Assembly (NCBI RefSeq): GCF_040954645.1
Contig: NC_092804.1
Span: forward strand, 146,329,108 to 146,393,107
Source of the DNA: Diabrotica undecimpunctata
Taxonomy: Eukaryota; Arthropoda; Insecta; Coleoptera; Chrysomelidae
DNA length: 64,000 nucleotides
Direction: 5' to 3'
The notes beneath the pieces were generated by a model. The model was given only the letters and a program-made list of their open reading frames with translations, did not search any database and was not told where the DNA came from. Of this stretch, positions 44,950-53,484 are shown piece after piece. Every line of letters begins with the position of its first letter. Within the stretch, counting starts at the first letter, position 1. Both the position numbers and the translations under genes were made by a program.

Positions 44950-46105
44950 GGACTCATTCTAGTAATATGTGCTGGACTGTTAAGGAGTCATTACAATGTT
45001 CGATCGAGGACGGTTTTCAGAAGACATTAGATATCCATGAGGGACACGAGTGTGATAATAATATTGTCTTTTCTGCTCATTTGGGGCATGGTGACGGAGG
45101 TAACAGTTGGTTGAATTTTGCACGTTCCAGTGTGTTTGCCAAATGCTTGGGGGCAGGCCTGTTTTGCTGCATGATCGGTGTTCCCATTTCCATCGATCCC
45201 AACATGGGATGGTATCCAGATGATGATTACTGAAACACCATTTTTTGACTGCTGTTGGCAGATATTGTGGATGCACTGTACAATGAGATTTATGGAGTAT
45301 ATATTTCTGATTGAATCAACTGCGGAGAGAGAATCAGTGCATATTGCTAATGATTTCTCATCAGTAATGGACGAGTCTAATGCCTTGAGTATTCCGTACA
45401 GTTCGGCTGTGTGTATACTGCATCTGGGAGAAAGTCGATATGATGCTACTGTTGTATTTGAGGTGCTGACGGCACTGAGAGTTCTGGGCATTTCTTTTGT
45501 TTTTGTATCGATTCAAGCTGTTGAGGACAGTAGGTAGCTTTTTGGTCCACGGGGATTCTGGACGTAGTAACAGGAGTTGTGACTTTTAGGTATGTATCTT
45601 TTAGCAAAGTTTTTAAAATTTATAAGAGAGAATGTGCTCGAGGGTGAATATTAATTAGTTTAATTACTGGGTTTTTAGGATTAGTAGAATTTCTAGAGAA
45701 GTAAGACTAAAGGGTATACTTTACCGTCTTATAAAAAGTGCGGGTTCTGAAGATTCGATACAAAGACTTTCAGAAAGACTTGATTTAAAGGCGCCGAGGC
45801 TAATGTGTAAATAAGTATTGTGAATTGTATTCAGGCTTTTAAGGTGAGTGTCGAAAGCAGATATGTAGAGAATGCTTCCGTACCTAGTGTGGATCAAGGT
45901 TCTATAAATTCTTAAGAGGACTTTCTCTTCTGTCCCCATTGATGATGAGCTGTGTGTCTGTATCCGATCTCTCTTTGTAAGTCATATCGAATATTATTCC
46001 TAATAATTTGTGTTTATCAACCACTTGAAGAGGAGACCCATTTAGGTGAAGTAGAGGAGGGTGAGTGATATACCTTCTCGTGAAGTGTGTGACTAGATTT
46101 TCCAT
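44950..46105 (-). pseudogene. I/jockey-like LINE ORF2 C-terminus with RNase H domain
   Basis: Minus strand: HFTRRYITHPPLLHLNGSPL and VDKHKLLGIIFDMTYK (45902-46105, post-RT region), RIYRTLIHTRYGSILYISAF (45721-45939), then the RNase H domain (45027-45491) with CSIHTAELYGILKALD, LAICTDSLSAVDSIRN and VIIIWIPSHVGIDGNGNTDHAAK. The catalytic order D-E-D-D is largely recognisable (AEL, TDS, GNTDHAA), although the first Asp strand is lost. Frameshifts separate the pieces. It lies just downstream of Ect2, opposite to it. Confidence 0.9.
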
Positions 46106-46129
46106 ATGAAAATTTTACTCCAATTAGTG

Positions 46130-46270
46130 GACTAGTTATAAGGATTTTAGCATAGGAGTATGATAATTGATAATTACTATTTTAATGGGAATAAGCCAAA
46201 ATTGAAGTTTAAAATAAGTTTATTGACGTTTCAATTTCCACTTCGGAAATCGTTCTAAAAATACAAACAT
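46130..46270 (-). repeat. Old Penelope-type terminal sequence with degenerate hammerhead-like block
   Basis: The minus strand has GATTTCCGAAGTGGAAATTG followed by AAACGTCAATAAACTT: a stem (ATTTCC/GGAAAT), GAAA, a CG palindrome and UC, arranged as in a hammerhead, but the 7-nt core before the stem (TTAGAAC) is not canonical. The sequence style (AATAAACTTATTTTAAAC then GGCTTATTCCC) resembles terminal parts of insect Penelope-like repeats. It is separate from the young array that starts 60 bp further on. Confidence 0.4.
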
Positions 46271-46467
46271 TTAATAAATTAAACAAATTTTGTTTTTTGT
46301 TACTTGGTGAAAAATTCTTCTAATAATTTAATGTAACAATAAAACACTGAAAACTTTGTTTTCAAACTTCCACAAAATTTATTTTAATTTCTTATCACTA
46401 CAGCTGTTTCGGCTGATTGCCTTTCTCAAGTGATCTGTTTTTGGTATGGGTTTACACTTTATAGTCT

Positions 46468-48930
46468 CTAATGGAATAGGTTGAGGAGGGGAGAACTGTT
46501 TGTCTCAAGCTGGTCATTCAGAATTATATCTGTGTTTTTTAATTTGTTGATTTCCATAGATTCTAACAAAGATAGCTTAAGGCCTTTATTTTGAATGTGG
46601 AGAATTTTAAATTCGTCATTAAAAGAATGATTATGATCTAGAAGGTGAAGTGCGTATGTAGAATCTGTTTTTCTATTATTGAAAGCCCTTTTATGTTCTG
46701 CTATTCGTTTATTAAAATTTCTACCTGTTTGACCAATGTAAGTTTTTGGGCAGTCGCCACATTTAAGTTTGTACACACCACTGTGTAAGTGTTTTTTATG
46801 TTGGCTCTTGTTGTTTTTAATATATTTGCCTAGGTTGTTATTTGTTCTGAAAGCTGGTGTTATTCCTTTCTTTTTTATGTGTTTGGCTATTTTTGTTGAT
46901 ATTTTGCCTGTATATGTAATCGAGCAGAAGGTACTGGGTTTTTTCTCTGGTGGTGGAAATACTAAGTTCAGGGCTTTCTTCTGTAGTTTTTGATTTAACA
47001 TTTTATTAATTGTTTGTTCGTTGTATCCATTGTTTACTGCTATTTGCTTAATGATATTTAATTCTGTCTCAAAATTGTATTTTGACATAGGAATTGCTGT
47101 TAATCTATGTAACATACTATGATAGGCTGCCAGTTTATGTTGTGTGGGATGGGATGATGAATTGTGAATAGTCGTGTCAGTATGGGTAGGTTTATGAAAT
47201 ATGGAGAAGTCATGTTTGTTTTTAAGTCTGGTAATTTTTAAATCTAAAAAATTTATGGATTGATTTTGTTCTGTTTCTATTGTAAATTCAATATGACTAT
47301 GAAGAGAATTAATATACGATAAAAATTGGTCGAGTTGCCTGTTAGTTCCTGTGAAACATACCAGTACATCGTCTACGTATCTCCACCAATATAAAAACTG
47401 TTTGAATATGGGATGTTTTAAAATCTTTGTCTCTAGATGATCCATAAAAATATCTGATAGCAATGGGCTTAGAGGATTGCCCATTATAAGTCCTGCACTG
47501 TTATTTGTATATAATTCATTATTAAATTCAAAGTAGTCCTGGTTTATGCAAACTTCAAGAAGATGTAACATTTCAGATGTAATGATTGGATTTGTACTAT
47601 TTTGGTCTAAAAGGTTTTTTACTAGAATAAAAGTTTCTGTGGGAGGGATACTAGGAAAAAGATTTTTTACGTCAAATGAAATTAATCTGGAGTTGTTAGG
47701 TAACTGAAAATGTTGTATTTTATTAACTAGTTCTATTGTATTTTTTATGGTAAATTTAGGTGAAAATTTAGTGTGTTCTAAAATAATCTCTAGCAGTTTT
47801 TTTGAAAGTTTATATGACGGAGCTGTATAAAAAGACACTACAGGTCTTATTGGGTGATCCGGTTTGTGTAGTTTAATGAAAGAGTATAATTTAGGAGGTT
47901 GTGGGTTCATGATACTGAGGTATTTCTGTTCTATTGGATTTACTATTGATTTTGAATTTTCTAACGCTAGCTTAATTTGTTTTTGATACTTTTCTGTTGG
48001 ATCTTTGTGTAACGTTTCAATGTTTTGATTATTTAAAAATTCTATTGTTTTGTTATTATATTCTATTTTATCTATAGCAATAGTAGTGTTACCTTTGTCT
48101 GCTTTTGTAAACACTATGTTGTTTTCTATTGATTTATTTTTAATTGAAATGGCTGTTTTATTCTCTTTGTAACAGGGATTTTTGGTTTCACTACACACAT
48201 CTGTAATATATTTTGCAATTATACTTTTTTCGATATTGTTAGCAGTTTTGTTTAATGCTACTTCACATTCTACACCTAAATATTCTAAAGTTTTCTGATT
48301 ATTATGTTGGGGCAAGTTGTGTTTAAATCCTTTCTCTAAAAGTTGTATCTCGCTATTACTAAATTTAGTATCTGTTAAATTTATAAATCTATTGAAAAAA
48401 TTATGGTTCGAAAAACTTCTTGTATAATGAATATTGGGTTTTTTACTATTGCAAATTAGATTATTTAGTTTTTTACACTGTGTATTGAATTTTTTATCTA
48501 TTATATTATCTATATCAATTCTCACGTTAGAATCTAGGATGTCAAATTCTATATTATTTAATCTATAATTTAATTCTGAGTGACATACCTTAAGATAAAC
48601 AGCTATGATATCTCGCTTCTTGTATTGGTATTTTCTGTCGTCTTTCAGCCATCTGGTCTGACCGTGATGTATCCCTTTTTGTGCTGCGGGGCTGTGATTC
48701 TTGGTTTTTAACTGAATATACTTCGGGAACACTTTATTTTGTAAACACATATTTAAAAACCAGATGTTTTGTGTCGCCAGTCTACGTTTCAAACGTAATC
48801 TTGAAAACAATATGGTCAAAAGTCCTGTACTGACTTCTTTTAAATAATTGATGGATTCGACCGTTACTTGATGGAAATTCATTTTATGTAACAATAAAAC
48901 ACTGAAAACTTTGTTTTCAAACTTCCACAA
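46468..48930 (-). CDS. Penelope-like reverse transcriptase with GIY-YIG endonuclease (unit A)
   Basis: An intact frame of 820 residues. RT motifs: LISFDVKNLFPSIPP with the motif A Asp (near residue 418), NSAGLIMGNPLSPLLSDIFM (motif B, near 480) and WWRYVDDVLVCF with the YVDD box (515-524). The C-terminus (about 717-800) carries a GIY-YIG endonuclease, here GVYKLKCGDCPKTYIGQTGR, with KRIAEHKRAF following. This RT plus GIY-YIG architecture defines endonuclease-bearing Penelope-like elements, which copy RNA into cut target DNA. The frame begins in the terminal repeat of unit B (MWKFENKV); MNFHQVTVESINYLK, 16 residues later at 48882, is the likelier native start. The protein is identical to unit D, so both could be active. 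Confidence 0.96.
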   Translation of the reverse strand: MWKFENKVFSVLLLHKMNFHQVTVESINYLKEVSTGLLTILFSRLRLKRRLATQNIWFLNMCLQNKVFPKYIQLKTKNHSPAAQKGIHHGQTRWLKDDRKYQYKKRDIIAVYLKVCHSELNYRLNNIEFDILDSNVRIDIDNIIDKKFNTQCKKLNNLICNSKKPNIHYTRSFSNHNFFNRFINLTDTKFSNSEIQLLEKGFKHNLPQHNNQKTLEYLGVECEVALNKTANNIEKSIIAKYITDVCSETKNPCYKENKTAISIKNKSIENNIVFTKADKGNTTIAIDKIEYNNKTIEFLNNQNIETLHKDPTEKYQKQIKLALENSKSIVNPIEQKYLSIMNPQPPKLYSFIKLHKPDHPIRPVVSFYTAPSYKLSKKLLEIILEHTKFSPKFTIKNTIELVNKIQHFQLPNNSRLISFDVKNLFPSIPPTETFILVKNLLDQNSTNPIITSEMLHLLEVCINQDYFEFNNELYTNNSAGLIMGNPLSPLLSDIFMDHLETKILKHPIFKQFLYWWRYVDDVLVCFTGTNRQLDQFLSYINSLHSHIEFTIETEQNQSINFLDLKITRLKNKHDFSIFHKPTHTDTTIHNSSSHPTQHKLAAYHSMLHRLTAIPMSKYNFETELNIIKQIAVNNGYNEQTINKMLNQKLQKKALNLVFPPPEKKPSTFCSITYTGKISTKIAKHIKKKGITPAFRTNNNLGKYIKNNKSQHKKHLHSGVYKLKCGDCPKTYIGQTGRNFNKRIAEHKRAFNNRKTDSTYALHLLDHNHSFNDEFKILHIQNKGLKLSLLESMEINKLKNTDIILNDQLETNSSPLLNLFH

Positions 48931-49965
48931 AATTTATTTTAATTTCTTATCACTACAGCTGTTTCGGCTGATTGCCTTTCTCAAGTGATCTGTTTTTGGT
49001 ATGGGTTTACACTTTATAGTCTCTAATGGAATAGGTTGAGGAGGGGAGAACTGTTTGTCTCAAGCTGGTCATTCAGAATTATATCTGTGTTTTTTAATTT
49101 GTTGATTTCCATAGATTCTAACAAAGATAGCTTAAGGCCTTTATTTTGAATGTGGAGAATTTTAAATTCGTCATTAAAAGAATGATTATGATCTAGAAGG
49201 TGAAGTGCGTATGTAGAATCTGTTTTTCTATTATTGAAAGCCCTTTTATGTTCTGCTATTCGTTTATTAAAATTTCTACCTGTTTGACCAATGTAAGTTT
49301 TTGGGCAGTCGCCACATTTAAGTTTGTACACACCACTGTGTAAGTGTTTTTTATGTTGGCTCTTGTTGTTTTTAATATATTTGCCTAGGTTGTTATTTGT
49401 TCTGAAAGCTGGTGTTATTCCTTTCTTTTTTATGTGTTTGGCTATTTTTGTTGATATTTTGCCTGTATATGTAATCGAGCAGAAGGTACTGGGTTTTTTC
49501 TCTGGTGGTGGAAATACTAAGTTCAGGGCTTTCTTCTGTAGTTTTTGATTTAACATTTTATTAATTGTTTGTTCGTTGTATCCATTGTTTACTGCTATTT
49601 GCTTAATGATATTTAATTCTGTCTCAAAATTGTATTTTGACATAGGAATTGCTGTTAATCTATGTAACATACTATGATAGGCTGCCAGTTTATGTTGTGT
49701 GGGATGGGATGATGAATTGTGAATAGTCGTGTCAGTATGGGTAGGTTTATGAAATATGGAGAAGTCATGTTTGTTTTTAAGTCTGGTAATTTTTAAATCT
49801 AAAAAATTTATGGATTGATTTTGTTCTGTTTCTATTGTAAATTCAATATGACTATGAAGAGAATTAATATACGATAAAAATTGGTCGAGTTGCCTGTTAG
49901 TTCCTGTGAAACATACCAGTACATCGTCTACGTATCTCCACCAATATAAAAACTGTTTGAATATG
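48886..49965 (-). mobile_element. Penelope-like unit B, 5'-truncated
   Basis: This holds the last 1080 bp of the 2555-bp unit, beginning in the RT domain (IFKQFLYWWRYVDDV) and continuing through the GIY-YIG domain to the unit's 3' end. It is joined directly to the 5' end of unit A and serves as the upstream pseudo-LTR of that copy. The frame 49023-49985 uses a few foreign residues (MFFMLL) from the central junction. Confidence 0.93.
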
Positions 49966-49970
49966 AATAA

Positions 49971-50443
49971 CAACATAAAAAACACTTACACAGTGGTGTG
50001 TACAAACTTAAATGTGGCGACTGCCCAAAAACTTACATTGGTCAAACAGGTAGAAATTTTAATAAACGAATAGCAGAACATAAAAGGGCTTTCAATAATA
50101 GAAAAACAGATTCTACATACGCACTTCACCTTCTAGATCATAATCATTCTTTTAATGACGAATTTAAAATTCTCCACATTCAAAATAAAGGCCTTACGCT
50201 ATCTTTGTTAGAATCTATGGAAATCAACAAATTAAAAAACACAGATATAATTCTGAATGACCAGCTTGAGACAAACAGTTCTCCCCTCCTCAACCTATTC
50301 CATTAGAGACTATAAAGTGTAAACCCATACCAAAAACAGATCACTTGAGAAAGGCAATCAGCCGAAACAGCTGTAGTGATAAGAAATTAAAATAAATTTT
50401 GTGGAAGTTTGAAAACAAAGTTTTCAGTGTTTTATTGTTACAT
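49971..50443 (+). mobile_element. Penelope-like unit C, 5'-truncated pseudo-LTR
   Basis: This holds the last 473 bp of the unit on the plus strand, encoding the GIY-YIG domain from YKLKCGDCPKTYIGQTG onward (49998-50306). One base differs from the other copies: GGCCTTACGCTA where units A, B and D read GGCCTTAAGCTA, changing Lys to Thr in KGL-LSLLE. It is joined directly to unit D. Confidence 0.93.
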
Positions 50444-52861
50444 AAAATGAATTTCCATCAAGTAACGGTCGAATCCATCAATTATTTAAAAGAAGTCAGT
50501 ACAGGACTTTTGACCATATTGTTTTCAAGATTACGTTTGAAACGTAGACTGGCGACACAAAACATCTGGTTTTTAAATATGTGTTTACAAAATAAAGTGT
50601 TCCCGAAGTATATTCAGTTAAAAACCAAGAATCACAGCCCCGCAGCACAAAAAGGGATACATCACGGTCAGACCAGATGGCTGAAAGACGACAGAAAATA
50701 CCAATACAAGAAGCGAGATATCATAGCTGTTTATCTTAAGGTATGTCACTCAGAATTAAATTATAGATTAAATAATATAGAATTTGACATCCTAGATTCT
50801 AACGTGAGAATTGATATAGATAATATAATAGATAAAAAATTCAATACACAGTGTAAAAAACTAAATAATCTAATTTGCAATAGTAAAAAACCCAATATTC
50901 ATTATACAAGAAGTTTTTCGAACCATAATTTTTTCAATAGATTTATAAATTTAACAGATACTAAATTTAGTAATAGCGAGATACAACTTTTAGAGAAAGG
51001 ATTTAAACACAACTTGCCCCAACATAATAATCAGAAAACTTTAGAATATTTAGGTGTAGAATGTGAAGTAGCATTAAACAAAACTGCTAACAATATCGAA
51101 AAAAGTATAATTGCAAAATATATTACAGATGTGTGTAGTGAAACCAAAAATCCCTGTTACAAAGAGAATAAAACAGCCATTTCAATTAAAAATAAATCAA
51201 TAGAAAACAACATAGTGTTTACAAAAGCAGACAAAGGTAACACTACTATTGCTATAGATAAAATAGAATATAATAACAAAACAATAGAATTTTTAAATAA
51301 TCAAAACATTGAAACGTTACACAAAGATCCAACAGAAAAGTATCAAAAACAAATTAAGCTAGCGTTAGAAAATTCAAAATCAATAGTAAATCCAATAGAA
51401 CAGAAATACCTCAGTATCATGAACCCACAACCTCCTAAATTATACTCTTTCATTAAACTACACAAACCGGATCACCCAATAAGACCTGTAGTGTCTTTTT
51501 ATACAGCTCCGTCATATAAACTTTCAAAAAAACTGCTAGAGATTATTTTAGAACACACTAAATTTTCACCTAAATTTACCATAAAAAATACAATAGAACT
51601 AGTTAATAAAATACAACATTTTCAGTTACCTAACAACTCCAGATTAATTTCATTTGACGTAAAAAATCTTTTTCCTAGTATCCCTCCCACAGAAACTTTT
51701 ATTCTAGTAAAAAACCTTTTAGACCAAAATAGTACAAATCCAATCATTACATCTGAAATGTTACATCTTCTTGAAGTTTGCATAAACCAGGACTACTTTG
51801 AATTTAATAATGAATTATATACAAATAACAGTGCAGGACTTATAATGGGCAATCCTCTAAGCCCATTGCTATCAGATATTTTTATGGATCATCTAGAGAC
51901 AAAGATTTTAAAACATCCCATATTCAAACAGTTTTTATATTGGTGGAGATACGTAGACGATGTACTGGTATGTTTCACAGGAACTAACAGGCAACTCGAC
52001 CAATTTTTATCGTATATTAATTCTCTTCATAGTCATATTGAATTTACAATAGAAACAGAACAAAATCAATCCATAAATTTTTTAGATTTAAAAATTACCA
52101 GACTTAAAAACAAACATGACTTCTCCATATTTCATAAACCTACCCATACTGACACGACTATTCACAATTCATCATCCCATCCCACACAACATAAACTGGC
52201 AGCCTATCATAGTATGTTACATAGATTAACAGCAATTCCTATGTCAAAATACAATTTTGAGACAGAATTAAATATCATTAAGCAAATAGCAGTAAACAAT
52301 GGATACAACGAACAAACAATTAATAAAATGTTAAATCAAAAACTACAGAAGAAAGCCCTGAACTTAGTATTTCCACCACCAGAGAAAAAACCCAGTACCT
52401 TCTGCTCGATTACATATACAGGCAAAATATCAACAAAAATAGCCAAACACATAAAAAAGAAAGGAATAACACCAGCTTTCAGAACAAATAACAACCTAGG
52501 CAAATATATTAAAAACAACAAGAGCCAACATAAAAAACACTTACACAGTGGTGTGTACAAACTTAAATGTGGCGACTGCCCAAAAACTTACATTGGTCAA
52601 ACAGGTAGAAATTTTAATAAACGAATAGCAGAACATAAAAGGGCTTTCAATAATAGAAAAACAGATTCTACATACGCACTTCACCTTCTAGATCATAATC
52701 ATTCTTTTAATGACGAATTTAAAATTCTCCACATTCAAAATAAAGGCCTTAAGCTATCTTTGTTAGAATCTATGGAAATCAACAAATTAAAAAACACAGA
52801 TATAATTCTGAATGACCAGCTTGAGACAAACAGTTCTCCCCTCCTCAACCTATTCCATTAG
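50399..52861 (+). CDS. Penelope-like reverse transcriptase with GIY-YIG endonuclease (unit D)
   Basis: An intact 820-codon frame, identical in translation to the unit A protein on the opposite strand. RT motif A (FDVKNLFPSIP), motif B (MGNPLSPLLSD), YVDD at 51950-51961 and the GIY-YIG domain from about 52547 are complete, with no stop or frameshift. The frame opens in the terminal repeat of unit C. The inner ATG at 50447 (MNFHQVTV) is preceded directly by the unit junction and is the likelier start of the native protein (804 residues). No internal promoter can be recognised; the 473-bp pseudo-LTR upstream is where the family normally keeps it. Confidence 0.96.
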   Translation: MWKFENKVFSVLLLHKMNFHQVTVESINYLKEVSTGLLTILFSRLRLKRRLATQNIWFLNMCLQNKVFPKYIQLKTKNHSPAAQKGIHHGQTRWLKDDRKYQYKKRDIIAVYLKVCHSELNYRLNNIEFDILDSNVRIDIDNIIDKKFNTQCKKLNNLICNSKKPNIHYTRSFSNHNFFNRFINLTDTKFSNSEIQLLEKGFKHNLPQHNNQKTLEYLGVECEVALNKTANNIEKSIIAKYITDVCSETKNPCYKENKTAISIKNKSIENNIVFTKADKGNTTIAIDKIEYNNKTIEFLNNQNIETLHKDPTEKYQKQIKLALENSKSIVNPIEQKYLSIMNPQPPKLYSFIKLHKPDHPIRPVVSFYTAPSYKLSKKLLEIILEHTKFSPKFTIKNTIELVNKIQHFQLPNNSRLISFDVKNLFPSIPPTETFILVKNLLDQNSTNPIITSEMLHLLEVCINQDYFEFNNELYTNNSAGLIMGNPLSPLLSDIFMDHLETKILKHPIFKQFLYWWRYVDDVLVCFTGTNRQLDQFLSYINSLHSHIEFTIETEQNQSINFLDLKITRLKNKHDFSIFHKPTHTDTTIHNSSSHPTQHKLAAYHSMLHRLTAIPMSKYNFETELNIIKQIAVNNGYNEQTINKMLNQKLQKKALNLVFPPPEKKPSTFCSITYTGKISTKIAKHIKKKGITPAFRTNNNLGKYIKNNKSQHKKHLHSGVYKLKCGDCPKTYIGQTGRNFNKRIAEHKRAFNNRKTDSTYALHLLDHNHSFNDEFKILHIQNKGLKLSLLESMEINKLKNTDIILNDQLETNSSPLLNLFH

Positions 52862-52894
52862 AGACTATAAAGTGTAAACCCATACCAAAAACAG

Positions 52895-52935
52895 ATCACT
52901 TGAGAAAGGCAATCAGCCGAAACAGCTGTAGTGAT
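52895..52935 (+). ncRNA. Hammerhead-like fold in the Penelope-like 3' region, non-canonical core
   Basis: ATCAC pairs with GTGAT (stem I), GGC-AATCA-GCC forms stem II, and GAAA is followed by the palindrome CAGCTG and UA, exactly the layout of Penelope-like hammerheads. The core strand reads TTGAGAA instead of CTGATGA, so cleavage is doubtful. The same 41 nt occur at 46394-46434 (minus), in unit B (about 48949-48989, minus) and in unit C (about 50338-50378, plus). Confidence 0.55.
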
Positions 52936-53215
52936 AAGAAATTAAAATAAATTTTGTGGAAGTTTGAAAACAAAGTTTTCAGTGTTTTATTGTTACATAA
53001 AATGAATTTCCATCAAGTAACGGTCGAATCCATCAATTATAATAATTTAATGTTATCTGACTTATTTATATTGACAATTTAGACATATATCATACATTTT
53101 AAAGTAGACGACTTTAAAATGATATTGCTGCGTTGCGTTCCTGGGACGACTTTATTTTAAGATAGTTCGATTACATGAAATCAACTTTAACTTGAGAATA
53201 TCCGTCAGAAAAAAA

Positions 53216-53262
53216 ATCATGGCATGTGATTGGTGTTTAAAAAGACTACCACATGCCATGAT
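53216..53262. repeat. Perfect 13-bp hairpin
   Basis: ATCATGGCATGTG (53216-53228) is exactly inverted at 53250-53262, with a 21-nt loop. It lies just outside the Penelope-like array. Its role is unknown; it may be part of a small MITE. Confidence 0.75.
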
Positions 53263-53331
53263 GACAGTAAAATTGTCCTGTTAGTGATTCCATAGTAAAT
53301 CATGAGAAAAAAACATTTTTTTTTCTGAAAA

Positions 53332-53363
53332 ATATGTAGTAAAAACAAATTTTTACTACATAT
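53332..53363. repeat. Perfect 14-bp hairpin with 4-nt loop
   Basis: ATATGTAGTAAAAA and TTTTTACTACATAT are separated by CAAA. It is a strong stem-loop about 70 bp from the hairpin at 53216-53262. Confidence 0.75.
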
Positions 53364-53484
53364 TCATGACTGTTTGAAAGGTAAAAAATTGCCTTTATTA
53401 AATTTATGTTTTAGCTGTATCTAGTAAATAGTACACGCCGCTGTATTGTTACTATCAGTTGCCAAAACCAATCACTTACTTTAA

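Larger units (their letters stand above)
46334..53040. mobile_element. Palindromic Penelope-like element array inserted as one unit
   Basis: The array holds, from left: unit A (46331-48885, minus, full 2555 bp), unit B (48886-49965, minus, 5'-truncated), a 5-nt filler (49966-49970), unit C (49971-50443, plus, 5'-truncated), unit D (50444-52998, plus, full 2555 bp) and a 42-bp start of a further unit (52999-53040). AATAATTTAATGT lies immediately outside both ends (46322-46334 and 53041-53053), so the whole behaves as one insertion with a 13-bp target duplication; up to 4 bp of this overlaps element sequence on the left. Same-strand units are head to tail, while the two strands meet 5' to 5' at the centre. 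Sequences are virtually identical throughout. Confidence 0.93.

Noticed and set aside
44980..45537. Overlapping ORFs on both strands at 45 kb
   Set aside because: Only the minus-strand RNase H frame (45027-45491) is meaningful; the others are shadows.
46769..52560. Repeated 74-codon ORFs (MYTPLCKC...) in three copies
   Set aside because: They are antisense shadows of the GIY-YIG part of the Penelope-like units; the repetition only reflects the repeated element.
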